Shown here piece after piece: positions 22,691-34,377 of a DNA stretch of 64,000 nt (its first letter is position 1; every line of letters starts with the position of its first letter). The notes under the pieces are model-generated. The model was not told the origin of the DNA. It saw only the letters and a list, made by a program, of their open reading frames with translations, and searched no databases. Both the position numbers and the translations under genes were made by a program. Source of the DNA: Cavia porcellus (Eukaryota > Chordata > Mammalia > Rodentia > Caviidae); NCBI RefSeq assembly GCF_034190915.1, contig NW_026947503.1:17392532-17456531 (forward strand), read 5' to 3'.

Positions 22691-25476
22691 GAGTTTTTTC
22701 AAGATGAATTTCTCCTAACTTCCAAAATGGAAGGTAGCTAGGAAACAATTGAAATTATTAGTTAAGAAAAAATGTGTAAGAAACTAGACTAGCTAAATAT
22801 TACATTGTATTTAAATACTTTTCAATTCTTTCAAGTATATTTCTGAATATTAAAGACAAAATAATCATAATTATGAATTTGGAATATACTTGTCCCCATC
22901 CACACTGAAAGTTAAGAGTTGATAATATTAATTTTAAGTTTCAATTTTCTTATGTTTGAGATACACTTATTAACACAGTTCATAAATCCAACATTTAGTA
23001 AGTGATTCTATTCACCCTGCTGGCTCAGTTCCCTAACACCATATTCTTAGTGAAGTTTTTTTTGTTTTTTTTTTTTTTTTTTTTTTTTAAGTTATTTGCA
23101 TGTAAATAAGCTTTTCAGAAGACTCCATCCCTGATCACATGGAATTATATCGAAATCCAAAGGGTGAGGATAACCTCTCGCTACATAAGCCATTTTGTTT
23201 GTATAGCACCATTTACTTAATAAACTATCTTACAGATGCTAGAAATTAAAGTTAATCTGTGATCCTTCAGAAATATTTCATTTTTTCTAAGAAATACAGT
23301 TACAATGATAATATTTTGGGCATGTATTTATATTCACAATTGATCTCCTTTGCAATTTGACTTCTCTTTAAAAAATTCTTTTTCTTATCTGTTTCTTACA
23401 AGAAATGGGATTATTCACTTTATTTATTTATGAATTCATATTTTAAACATTTTTCCTTAGAGTAGACAATCTTTTTCAAGTAAGACTACAAACTTTTATC
23501 AACTATAACTTCCAGAAATATTGTAAGAATCTTTGTCTTTGGAGTTAACCTAGCATTTTTTCCTACTCTTTACAATTTGAGAAAATGGAAATAGGAAAGT
23601 TGGAGAAGTTCTTTCCACCTATAAGCCAACAAAGTAGACCATAACGGCAAATCTTAGATTTTTTCAAATTACGAAGAGGCAAACAGGCTGCAGTGAAAGT
23701 AGCAAATGCTGTTCACAAGAGAAATATTGATGACAAATGCTCCTTAAAAATACCAGCCACTGAACTGAACAACATATATTCTTGTCGGACTTTCATGTGA
23801 AGAGCACTGAGGGGAAAATAGCCAAGCTGGTGTATGAAACAATCAAGAAACCAATGCAGTCATTTAAACAAACAACAAGAACAACAAAACCAATATCTAA
23901 AGTGAGAGGAGGCTAAGACACAATTTTACTCCCTAGTATTTAAGTGCAGTTCACCGTGCAAAACACTTGGCAAAGTACCTTACACTTCATAAATTTCAAC
24001 TCTATTCTCTATCCTTTTGCTCAACTTCCATTTAATGAATAGTTAACATATATTTGATACTGAGACCAATGAATGTAAAGGGGACTAAAACATAGTCCTT
24101 GATCTTGAAAGGAAAATGGGCATTTAAGCATATGATCAATGTGTACTGCAGAGTCTACACCAGGATTTCTGTTTATCGAGATGGAACAAGACCTTTCATA
24201 GAAAAGAGAATGTAAGATCTCTTATCTGACTGGACAATAACTCTGCCTTAAAGGTAATAACAAAATAGTTTATGCTGAGCTTAATACAAGTGATCATGGT
24301 CTAGGAACACAGATTCATATTACCATGACTGACATGTTCCACTATGAAGGAAGTATGTGAACTTCTATAGTAACAGAACAAAAGCAAAATCAAAAATCAT
24401 CCTGTTTACCAAAAACAGGGCCGGGTGCATCAGTTAGGTTGCAGTAAAGCATTAATTCTACAGAATTCAGATGTCTTCTTAAAACATTCTTGCTTTAGGA
24501 TTGAGAGAAGGTAGAGGTCTGTCAAGCTCAGTGATACATTCCAGAAATTCAATGTAGTATTCAAGAAGATAATAGTCAAATTTAGAGGCTGGTGTAGATG
24601 ATGACTAAAAGAGACTAAAGATAGCCCAAGAGAACTCTGACTCCCCACCTGCCACATTTCGTCTCTCTATAATCTCACAGCCAAGATCAACCATCGTGCA
24701 GCCTCTTCATTGTAGATGTGGCTTCTTCAGACATTTGCAGCTCACAGTGCAAATGTGAGGAAATGTAGGGAAACCAGTGGAGGTGAACAGAAGAGAAAAA
24801 CCCGGGACAGCCTCGGGTTACAGCATGATGTATACAGAAAATCACAGAGTGGTTGACAGAGACTAAGCAGGGCACTGGGAAATACAGGAAGAGTAAAATA
24901 ACACTAGAAAGGAAAGGAGCAAGTGGGGAACTCCAGAAGCACTGTCAGGAGGTGGCAGCAAGGGCAGCAGTGCCTTTTTATTGACTATGAATTAATTCTG
25001 CCTAACACCAGAGTGTCTATTCTCAGCAAGTTAACTCTCTTATATATTTATAGTCAAGATGCCACCAATAAATTACTATAAAATTCTCTGTAGTCACTTG
25101 TAAAGAAGAGGTACTTACGATCAGAGAGGAATCACTAAACGAGGTTCTTGCTCAATTGCGACTTGAAGTGCAGGAAGGATTGAAGCAGGTGAAGAAGCAT
25201 GGAGAGGAGAAAGAAAAAAACCAAGTGGGACCAGGATACTGCAAAACACAAGTAAGGAGGGAGGTAGATAGTTAAAGAAGCAGCGATGCCAGGACCCATG
25301 GAAATTTTGTCCAGAATAAAAGAGTAGGCCAATGTGATAACTTAAGGTGCACATTGCACAAATACATTTGCATTGGACTGGTTGCATTTTGAGAAATTGA
25401 CTGAAAGTGTATGACTGCAGATAAGGGAAAGAGAATTGTTTCAACAGTCTAGCTGACAGATGATAGAGACCTAACC
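22691..25476. other. Unassigned sequence
   Basis: No gene is recognised. A T-rich run lies at 23056-23088, and 23935-24010 has weak MIR-like antisense features. Minus-strand open frames near 24.4-25.5 kb show no known domain. Confidence 0.4.
23056..23088. repeat. T-rich homopolymer run
   Basis: Eight T's, one G, then about 24 T's. Possibly the tail of an unrecognised antisense retrocopy. Confidence 0.85.
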
Positions 25477-26007
25477 TGTTGGAGACCACCACAAAGTGGC
25501 CCTGAGCAGGATTTAAATTGTACTAATTGGTTTTCTATGTTTATCTGTGAGTCTGTCCTAGGCCTAGGCTCCTTGCCTGGCGATGGGAGCTGATTCATAT
25601 TAAGTGAACTTCTATGAATCACTAGTCTTGGCTGAGGCCTGTAGTGGCCTGTGAGGCCAAAGATACCTCAAAGGGCAAGATGAGGCCACAGCTGCGGACA
25701 CTCTGGCTTCAACCCCAATAAACAAGGTAGAGACTGCAGCTACAAAGATTACTCGTACAGTCTCACTTCTACCATGTCTTCATGATAAGGCAGTGCTACT
25801 GAATTGACTGGATTCATGACTTGGAGACATCCTTGAAGTGCATCCTTGAAGGGATTCCCAAAGTCCTGCTCATTGCCTGTACTTTCCTCAGTTTCTCTGT
25901 CTTTTGTCCTTGGTCCTAACATAAGTGGACTGATCCAGAGAATCTTTTGTCTTTACCCTCAAAGCCTCGAGCTTAATTAAAGGGTTTGACCCTCCTGGAT
26001 CCCTACA
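25477..26007 (+). mobile_element. LTR-like element, class II (ERVK)-like
   Basis: A 531-bp block starting TGTTGGAGACCACCACAAAG and ending CCTGGATCCCTACA, with the short inverted ends TGTTGG/CCTACA. The start resembles rodent class II LTRs, and an 'ccaataaacaagg' signal lies near 25719. The flanks CTAACC and AATCAT do not match as a target duplication, so the call rests on the termini and layout. Confidence 0.5.
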
Positions 26008-26189
26008 AATCATACAGTTTTTCTCTTTTTAATTAACCCCCACCATACACTCATTTGGGAGATCAGGGATCTAGGACAGAACCCAGTACTAACCTATGTT
26101 AAGAACAGTGAGACTGGAAAAATGAGCAGATTTAGAGATATTTAAAATATAAAAATATATGATTTATTGATGGGCTACATATCAGTTGA

Positions 26190-26460
26190 AGAAGAGAAAA
26201 ATAAAAGTGAAGACTTTTTAATTCAATAGACAAGTACTTATAGAGCCTCCATGTTATGTCACCCAAGGTTCTAGGACTTAGAAATAAAATAGTGAAGAAG
26301 GTAAGCAAGGTCCTTGTTTTTAGCAGGTCATGTTCTGGTGGAGATGTAGTGAGAGGCAGATAATAAATGCATCAACAAGTAAGCAAATTAGATTATTTCA
26401 TATGTTAATGAGTTCTATGAATAAAATGAACAGGATAAACTTGTGGTGAGGTAGGCCGAC
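26190..26460 (+). mobile_element. Probable ancient interspersed repeat
   Basis: 'aattcaatagacaagtactt', 'aggttctaggacttagaaat', 'gtccttgtttttagcaggtc' and 'gataataaatgcatcaacaa' follow the order of a common old mammalian repeat (ending in a block describing a 'lost, duplicated' tail in many genomes). I cannot name the family safely. Confidence 0.35.
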
Positions 26461-26514
26461 CCTAGATGCCATATGATTTTTAGGTCCTGACAGTAAATTT
26501 GTGCTGCAATCTAT

Positions 26515-26805
26515 TTTTTTCTTTTTTCTTTTTTTTTTTTTGAGTTTTTATTAGTGTGTATTTGCAATACAGATGAATGAGTTTTATTTTGGTAGATTGG
26601 TATGTATATAATATTTTAATCATTCCTCTCAAAGCCTTCATCAACCCCCACCGAGTCTCATATGTTTTAGGGGAGATTTCAGCGTGTACAATGAATTTTG
26701 GTGATATTCCTGTCCCGGAATACCCACTCTTGTGCTCCTTTCTACTCCTGATTCCATTTCTCTTGTCTAATAATAGACTCCTTTCTATTGCATTCTATTT
26801 TTAAA
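26515..26805 (-). mobile_element. L1 3' untranslated end, antisense
   Basis: A T-rich start (26513-26541) is followed by 'gagtttttattagtgtgtat' and a pyrimidine-rich body, the reverse of an L1 tail. Possible target duplication: TGCAATCTATTTTTTT (near 26505) against TGCATTCTATTTTTA (near 26790), allowing an indel. Confidence 0.6.
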
Positions 26806-27205
26806 GGACAGAAATGAAAATCTAAAGCCATATAGAGAAGCCAGAGTCAAATATATAATTTTACATATTCTGGGTATATTGCATATTCTATTTGCATATT
26901 CTGGGTAATTAAACCTTGAGGTTGGTGGAAGTGCTTAGAGAAAATCCTTTTAGAGCAGCGATTATTTCCAAAATCCTTTCATAGTGCATAATGAATTAGT
27001 TAAATAGTTTTACTCAAGTGATAGACATTGACTTCTGGTTTCCAGTGGGCATACAAAAAGCTTGGAAGTTGCTACCCCATTTTAAGAAGGAAAAGTTGGA
27101 ATATAATGAAAATTAAACAACTCTTCATACATTCATCAAAAAAATGGCATATCACTGCCCCTGCAAATAGTGCCTACTTGTGGATATGAAGAATCACAAC
27201 TCACA

Positions 27206-28176
27206 TGTTATGGTTTGTACCTAGATGTCCCCCCAAAGCCTCATGTGTTCATAGTTGGGGCTTTTAGGCGGCAGCTGGATCTAGAATGTGTGATGCTGAG
27301 ATCAAGGGTGTGTGATTAGGAAACTAGCCCACTGATTGGTTTCACGTAGTTGTGGGAATAATAATGAGAAGACCTTCCCTGGGTGTGAGTGCTACCTGTT
27401 GTAAGGGCAGATAGTCTAGATAAACTATAAGGGACAGAAAGAGAGCTTCTGCTTTGCTTGTTGCTCACTCCTTGCTACTTCTGCTGCCTTTTGCCTCCCA
27501 TGAACTGTTTCTCTTCTGAAGTGCCCCTCTGCCAAATGCCATCTGCCTAGAGTCAGCTGATTGGACTGAAATTGCTACAAACTGTGAGCTGAAATAAACA
27601 TGCCAATCTTTCACTTTGGATGCTATCAGACCCCCAATCACCTGGGTAGAATACAGCAAAGGATAAGAGACACAGACAATAATTCAGAATGCAAGGGGAT
27701 CCAGAGTCAGAGCTCTTGTCAGCCTAAGACTAAGAATCTCTGAACTTTTCACTCTTTATTGAATGCACACAGCTTTTTCAGGGGATGTGTAAGAAGCTCC
27801 TGGGATCAGAGGAGGGAGGACACTGATGTGAGCAAGGTCTAATAAAAACCAAGTTACGTCACTGACTAATGGGCAAGTTATTTTTCTCTTGAGTTAGAAT
27901 TTACTTCTGTAGAACTTTTTACCAGTCAGAGAGTCCTCATCTGGGATGCTGTCCTGTCTTTTGAGATGTCCCAGCATCACAGGTCACAAAATAGGGAGAT
28001 CACTAAAATAGGGAGTTTTGTTTCCTCATCTGAACTGCTGGCTCATCAGGCAAGGCCTGTGACAGACTCAGACTTTTACTACAGAAATCCAGTGTATGAA
28101 TTTGTAGCTGACTCTAGGTCATCTCCATCAGGGTGTCAAGTATTCTGTCTCAGTAATGAGAAAAGAAACCAAGGTA
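27206..28176 (+). mobile_element. MaLR LTR split by a second LTR
   Basis: The left part (27206-27629) starts TGTTATGGTTTGTACCTAGA and carries 'gtgagctgaaataaacatg'. The right part (about 28128-28176) holds the missing MaLR end, 'gggtgtcaagtattctgtct', 'cagtaatgagaaaagaaacc'. Flanks TCACA (27201-27205) and TCACC (28177-28181) look like a 5-bp target duplication with one change. The insertion at 27630-28127 broke one complete LTR. Confidence 0.85.
27630..28127 (-). mobile_element. LTR-like insertion inside a MaLR LTR, class II-like
   Basis: About 0.5 kb inserted between the MaLR halves. TCAG[A/G] on both sides (27626-27630 and 28128-28132) suggests a short target duplication. On the minus strand it starts TGGAGATGACC, has AATAAAGAGTGAAAAG (plus strand near 27746-27761), and continues as an R/U5-like end with 'ttattgtctgtgtctcttat', a style common in class II LTRs. 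Its extreme ends are degraded (GGGGG rather than CA). Confidence 0.6.
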
Positions 28177-28382
28177 TCACCAGAGCAGAAACCTTTAGAA
28201 ACCAAAGCTAACCATCACTGGCAAATTGCTGGAGGCTTGCTGTGGACAGAGACAAAAACTCTCTGGACAGGGAAGGCTCAGTCACAGTGGCTAGTACAGT
28301 TTTGCAGATTTACTACAGGTTCTGTGTATGAGAATTTATGGAATTTAGAGCCCAAGAGCATAGACTCCTAAAAGACCATAGA

Positions 28383-28438
28383 AGGATAATCAGTGGTAGA
28401 GGGCTTGTCTGGCATGCAGGAGACCCTGGATTTGATCC
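28383..28438 (+). mobile_element. tRNA-derived SINE remnant (ID-related)
   Basis: 'cagtggtagagggcttgtct' (A box), 'ggcatgcaggagaccctgga' and 'tttgatcc' (B box) give the core of a tRNA-derived SINE. Its tail position is taken by the long GAA/GAAA tract that follows directly. Confidence 0.7.
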
Positions 28439-28439
28439 T

Positions 28440-28514
28440 GAAGAAGAAGAAGAAGAAGAAGAAGAAGAAGAAGAAGAAGAAGAAGAAGAAGAAGAAGAAG
28501 AAGAAGAAGAAGAA

Positions 28515-28583
<69 letters not shown>

Positions 28584-28584
28584 A
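28440..28584. repeat. (GAA)27(GAAA)16 purine tract
   Basis: About 81 bp of GAA triplets followed by about 64 bp of GAAA units, all purine on the plus strand. It sits where the A-rich tail of the preceding SINE should be, so it probably grew from that tail. Frames through it read as poly-Glu or poly-Lys and are not genes. Confidence 0.95.
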
Positions 28585-30016
28585 CTTCTCTTCCACTATA
28601 CTTTCAGCACCACATCACTGATGGCCAAGTGACTGCACTCCTTTAACTTAAGACCTGACTGACTTTCAATAAAAAGAGCAAAAACAAAAACAACACAAGG
28701 CATAAACTTTAAAAATTGGATTCTGAAGAGATACCCACATATGTTGTGACTAGAATCAGACAAATCTACAGGGATATTGGAATTATTAGATCATACATTT
28801 AAAACAACGATTCACATGTTTCAATATCCTCAAGATTCTAACAGAAAACGTAGACAACAAGCAAAAACAGACGTGTTTGTAAGCAAAAGGAAACAAAAAT
28901 AAATGGAAACCTCTGTAACAGAAAGAGAAGTAAAAAAGTGTATGCACACATTTCCTACCACCGTTCTACCCCTAGTGCTCTGGGCTCTTTTTCATGAAAA
29001 CCTCTTGGATATCCACTAAGGAGAAGCACCAGTTTGGGTGAATTCACAGCAGTTGTACTAAGCAAAGCCTGCTCCTTTTGCCCGGACTCAGCAGCTCTGC
29101 ATCTGAACTGCTACTATCTCTGCACCGCTGGCTTTGTGGCTTCATTAGGCTCTGCTACCTGGAAAATTGATGGGAGGGAAGCTTTGAGTACAAGAGCTCC
29201 ACTCACTGAAGCATTTCATAACTGCTGCTTCCACACTGTCCAGGCATATTACACCGTCAATTGTGCAACTCCTACTTATTACCACTAATTGCTGCAGCAA
29301 AAATGATGCTGACCATGATAGCACAGCTACTAAACCTAGGAAAGCAATGCCAGGCACACTTAATGGTTTATGGAGGCCATAGAGAAATTCTGTGAGGAGA
29401 ATCAATTTCCCTGTAAATATCTGCCTGATAGCAGCAAAAGGCACTCAGGTTTTTAATAGTAAATAAGGGCCTCCTGAGGATGAATCATTAATTCTTCACT
29501 GAAACTTGTCCTTTACAATAAGTTATTCATCATATGCTATGGTATGTCTTACCACATACCACTTGGCTCACAAATGAATTTCCAAACCTGGATTCCTTAT
29601 AATGAATTCTAATTATTTAAACATATTATTCATACTCTATTTGTGGTAAAGGGCTGTGTGAAATGCTCACAAGAGACCCAGCAAGCCTTTGTTCTCTTTT
29701 GTTGTTGTTTGATTTGTTCTCTATTGAATGGATATTTTTGCATGAGTTTTATCATGAAAGGGATTTGTGAAAACAGAAATGAACTCTTTGATCACGCACA
29801 TTGCTCTTTTTGAATAGATTTCTGGAAAAGAGAAAGGATTTTTATCAAATCCAGTTACAAGTTAATTGAGAGCATGGAATTTCTTTTAATCTAATGGCAC
29901 TTAATATTTTAGAATGAGAGACTCTCAAGAATCTACTGAAAACTTGAGTTTCTGACCAATCCAAACACACAAAGATACATACACATAAGTTTCCAGAGTT
30001 ATCAATGCTAGCAGGG
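28585..30016. other. Unassigned sequence
   Basis: No named repeat. The 28.7-28.95 kb part ('agagatacccacatatgttg' and onward) could be a very old L1 piece. Opposed open frames at 29034-29444 share no known motif. Confidence 0.4.
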
Positions 30017-30430
30017 TGTTATACGTTTTATTTAGATGCCCCTCCCAAGCTTCATGCAGTCATAGGTGGGGCTTTCTCAGCGGTAGGTGAATTTAGAGCA
30101 TGTGACTGATTTATGGTGTAATGCTAGGATTAATGGTGCAGGGTAAAGGGAAGCTGATTCCTAAATCAGCTCATTGACTGGTTTGGTACTGGTAGCCTGG
30201 ATGAAATATAAGGACACAAAGAGGTCTATTGTGTCCCTTGCTTGCTTTGCTACCTTCTGTCCACCATGAACTCTTTCTCCTCTGTGATGCTTGTCTGTAG
30301 CACCACCACTCCTCACAGCCAGCCAGTTATGCACTGCAGCCTCTCCACACTGTGAGTGAAGTAAACCTTTCCTCCTTTAACTCTGGGTGTTGGGTATTTT
30401 GTCTCAGCAAGGAGAACAGTAGCTTTGACA
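30017..30430 (+). mobile_element. Solo MaLR LTR
   Basis: A 414-bp element starting TGTTATACGTTTTATTTAGA, with 'gggtgttgggtattttgtct' and ending AGCTTTGACA. Flanks CAGGG (30012-30016) and CAGGA (30431-30435) form a 5-bp target duplication with one mismatch, as expected for MaLR/ERVL. No internal region remains. Confidence 0.88.
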
Positions 30431-32699
30431 CAGGAATAAGTTCCAAAGAAGTTTAAGGACATGAAGGATAAATTAAGTGTTTTATTCCCTACAGATTGTG
30501 TCCTTCATGCTGTTTCATTCAATTGTAAGGAATTCTTTCCCTCCACTCTGCAAGGAATGGTAAAAATGTTTGACCTCAAATTCGATCCATAAGTTCTTCC
30601 CTCGAGTGTCCATGAAGGTGATTGTAGTTAATTCATTTTATTATCTGATATAGCTACTGTTCTGTGTCTATTCCTTTAACTTCTCAGAACATTTATACCC
30701 CTTCAATTCCATAGCCATCAAAAGCTCACCCATGCCACCCATAGGAAGTGCTCTGATTTTTGCATTCTTTCCTCTCGTGAACCAGTCCCAAAGTAGTCTT
30801 TAAGGTTTCTTCCTTACAACATAGCATCTTCCTACTGTGCCTCACAGATATCTGTGATGGAAAATGTTAACTTGCCCTGCATCTAAATCAGGCTCCAGGA
30901 ATATGAAAACTACCTTCTATATTGGCATCCTGGATGCCCAAGGTTGATTACATCAGATCAATCAATCCATCATTCATAAAAAAATTTCAAAAACAATTTG
31001 GTTTTTTTATTGATTATGAAGGTAAAGAAACATATCAACTAATAGCTACCTTGGGTTCCTGTATGTGGAGGCATTCAAGTCTGACTTTGAGAATATCCAG
31101 GAAGGTTTCTTCTGTTTCCTACCTTTTAAAAGGAACAAAAATACTTGGGATACTTCCCAAATAGTTGGGATACTTCATCTGTCCCAGATGGACTTTCCAC
31201 CACCTACTTTGGCTCCTCAATTCTTTAAAGAAATCCCAGAACAAAAAGATTCTTGTTTAGTTGTTTAAGCTTCATTAGATATCCTTGCATTTTCTCATAA
31301 AACAGTGAGTGGAAAGCCTGCCTCAGCTGTGGGTGTGTGGGATGATTATATAACTAGCAAGAAATGCAGTTTTTTACATTAAGTTTTCACTTCTGAGCAT
31401 AGTTTTAGTCCTTGTGAAGAGATGTAAACATACCTAACATCAGGACAGTTTGTACCCTACAGGAAGAAATTTCTTCTTGCTATTACAGAGTCAGACACTG
31501 GATCCTGAGAGAAGAATGAGGTAAAACATTAAATCTCAGAGGAAAAATTACAATAGAGATTTCCCAGGAAACATTGGGAGTGGAGTGTAATCCTAGACAG
31601 GAAGGTAATTTCTTGTTCCCCTAGACACAGCTTGGAAGACTGATCGCATGTCGTGGAAACCTGGGAAGATCCTGCTGCCACACAGCACAGCCCTGGATAA
31701 AACCTGGCTGTACCTGGTCAGCCATGTGAAAGCATTAGGCATGTTCCTCATAGATTGTCATCTGGGATACTTCCAACTCTCTCAGATGAAAGGGAAGCAT
31801 TATGACTCATGTCACCTGGTTACCAAGAGTAGGAACAAATAATCATTTGTAGATGGCTAGGCATAAACTACATAAGTCCAGAACTAAATGGAGGATGAAC
31901 CAAAAATGCCAACTTGGGTAAAATACAAGATCTGGCTGAATTTACATAGGACATCTGGTCTTGAATGGGGTGAGGAAATCATCTAGATACTTGAATACTC
32001 ATCCAAGGCCTCTCTGCTTATCCACCTATGTCAGATGCTATTCATTTCCTTTTGCGTAGACATGCAATGCAGAAAGAATGAAAAAAAGGTTATCACCTAA
32101 AATACTGAGTAATTAAATCAAAGTAATTGAATAAAAGTTTGAGACAACTTTTATAGAAAAAGCCATACATTCTCAACAAGAATGGGAGCGAACAAGATGA
32201 GATTATAAAACATAAAGTTATATATTTGGAAATCATTTGGGACAAATCAGTACATTTTGTATGCAATTCACTTGCTATGTTAAAAATAGAAGAAGGAATA
32301 GATATAGCTATATCTATTACTTGTGTTACTATATCTGTTACTTGGAAAAAACTATGACACATATGCAAATTTATGTAAATTCCATCAATTTCATTTCACA
32401 TGAACTCATTCAACATACTTTATTGACATCCAACATATTGTAGAATCATTTTGTTTCATTCCATGGCTAAAATTCTTGTATTACTATATCATAATACCAA
32501 ACCTACTTCCTAAAGTCATTATGAAGAATTTAGTTGGTTTAAAGGTGTCTATGAGTTTTACATTCTGAGTAAAATTAATGATCCTGAGATTTCTGTCTTA
32601 ATGTCAGCTGTACAATGCTTAAATATTCCAAAGTATTGTCATGCGGTACTGAGAATTATTGAACTTCCAGTAATGGCTATGATTTATTTATATTAAATA
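30431..32699. other. Unassigned sequence
   Basis: No recognised gene or repeat. Open frames at 30922-31268 and 31648-31842 show no known domain. A short repeat 'tgggatactt' occurs twice near 31145-31175. Confidence 0.4.
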
Positions 32700-33000
32700 T
32701 AAAGCTATGTATTGCACAATTTGTATGTATGCATTCGAAGAAGCAAAAAGCTAGGGAGGTAGCATAACAAATATTTTTTTTTCCAAAAGAAACATTACTA
32801 AATATATAACTGACTTGCTTAAATGTCATCTTTAACTGGAAAGATTCTAAAGGAATTAAATGATGGAGAGGGGAAATGAAGGGAAAGAGGATGAAAAAAG
32901 AAATCAAGATTGTTATGTGCATGTATGAACTCCACACAAGGAACATAGACCTCATGTAACACAAACATGTACTAACAAAAAGTAAATTTAAAAAGATTTT
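32700..33000 (+). mobile_element. Possible L1 3' untranslated fragment
   Basis: A purine-rich body ('ggagaggggaaatgaaggga') is followed by 'gttatgtgcatgtatgaact' and 'catgtaacacaaacatgtac', in the style of old L1 tails. It is too diverged for a firm call. Confidence 0.35.
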
Positions 33001-33164
33001 CTTTTACTTTATACAAGGAGGCTCGCTAATCCCTAGTAGGCCAAGGTCTGCCAGAGAAACTCAAAATTTCCATTGCTCTCTTCCCCCACAGCATCTGGTA
33101 AAATACCTCCCTGCTGAGGCATAGCATGCTATTTTCTAATCTCTTAAAAGACTTGCATATCTCA

Positions 33165-33290
33165 GGTTGGGATGGAGCTCAGTGGTGGAACACTTGCCTA
33201 ACATCCGTAAGGACCAGAGTTCATTTCCCACCAACACACACAAAAAATAATCAAAATAAATTGCAATCAAATACAATCAAAATAGATAGT
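33165..33290 (+). mobile_element. tRNA-derived SINE (ID-related), old
   Basis: 'ggttgggatggagctcagtg' (A box), 'aacacttgcctaacatccgt' and 'agttcatttccc' (B box), then 'caccaacacacacaaaaaat' and an A-rich tail. The layout matches ID-family SINEs with a CACA-type linker, clearly older than the three ID copies with TTGCAAG loops. Confidence 0.8.
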
Positions 33291-33919
33291 TTTTTAAAAA
33301 AGGTTTAGGTATTTTAATGGTTTCTAGCTTTTCTTCAGTTACTGCATACTTCAGCCAGAACCTAGGAAGGTAAATGGAGCCTGTGTTTGCACATGGAGAT
33401 CTATCTGGTGAAGTCTGTTCAGTCTGTTTTCGAGGCAAGCTGGTCATGCTATACTGCTCCTTTTCAGTATAGTTGCAAAAGAACAAGGTCAAGCCCTTCA
33501 CATTTATGCTATTTTGTCTGTACAAAAATCCAGAATTCAAGTAAGGAGAGATATCACATTCTTACATGCTTCATAAAGCCTCACGGCTGGCCATAAACTT
33601 TGATTACATATTGCACACATCCATACAGAGCTATTGAAATGAAAACCTCTTAATCTTGGGAAAAATTCATAATTGGAGCCCTTTTGGTTGGAGCTCACAT
33701 TCTCATCTTGGGACATTCTGTACTATAAGCGACAGCTTTCTGTGTAAACAAAACCTTGTATTATACTTGACAAATTTATCTATTAAAATCTCCAAAACTT
33801 TCTTAACTGAGTAAACACAGTTTACTATGACTATTGTATAATCTTGCATAAATTATCCCAAGGATGTCTAAAATTTTGGATTATTAACTTACAAAGTTAA
33901 TTATCTCTTAAGCTTTTTT
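33291..33919. other. Unassigned sequence
   Basis: Nothing recognised. Opposed open frames at 33277-33596 have no known motif. Confidence 0.4.
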
Positions 33920-34112
33920 AATCTTTGAAAATAGCCTGAGGTTTTTCATTGTTTGACTGTTTCATCATTTTTTCATGCCTGTATTTTATAATCTGAACAA
34001 TGACTTTGAACATAAGATATATGCAATATATTAACCAGTGTCATTCTCTTATTATTTTGATTTGAAATTCTGTATCATTTTTATTCTTTGTTTTAAAATA
34101 AAATAAAAACAG
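33920..34112 (+). mobile_element. L1 3' terminal fragment
   Basis: 'tttttcatgcctgtatttta' and 'taatctgaacaatgac' match the 3' end of the large L1 at 48385-48430 ('tttttcatgcctatatcttg', 'taatctgagcaactac'). It ends 'gttttaaaataaaataaaaa', an L1-style tail. Confidence 0.7.
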
Positions 34113-34377
34113 CCATCAAGAGAAAATAATTACTACTAATTGACTTTATTCCTCATTTTAGAAAGACTAGTGCTAAGTACTCTAATATTTTCTAATAGTT
34201 CAGTCTAAAATCTGCCTTTTGAGTCCAAAACTAATGGTTTTCAGAAGCAAATAGATCCTCAAAGAAGAGAAACAATATCCTCAGCAGACAGAGTCAGCTT
34301 AATTTGAGGCACACTAGTATGGCTGTATTACAACACAAGGAGAATGCATTAAACTTGTTTTTATCCCAAATAAGCTA

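Noticed and set aside
22404..22748. 114-codon charged protein on the minus strand
   Set aside because: It reads through a purine-rich L1 tail.
24420..24450. Alu-like start 'ggccgggtgcatcag'
   Set aside because: No further 7SL similarity follows, so it is probably chance.
28338..28646. Open frames reading as long Glu or Lys runs, and the reverse as Leu/Phe runs
   Set aside because: They are translations of the GAA/GAAA microsatellite.
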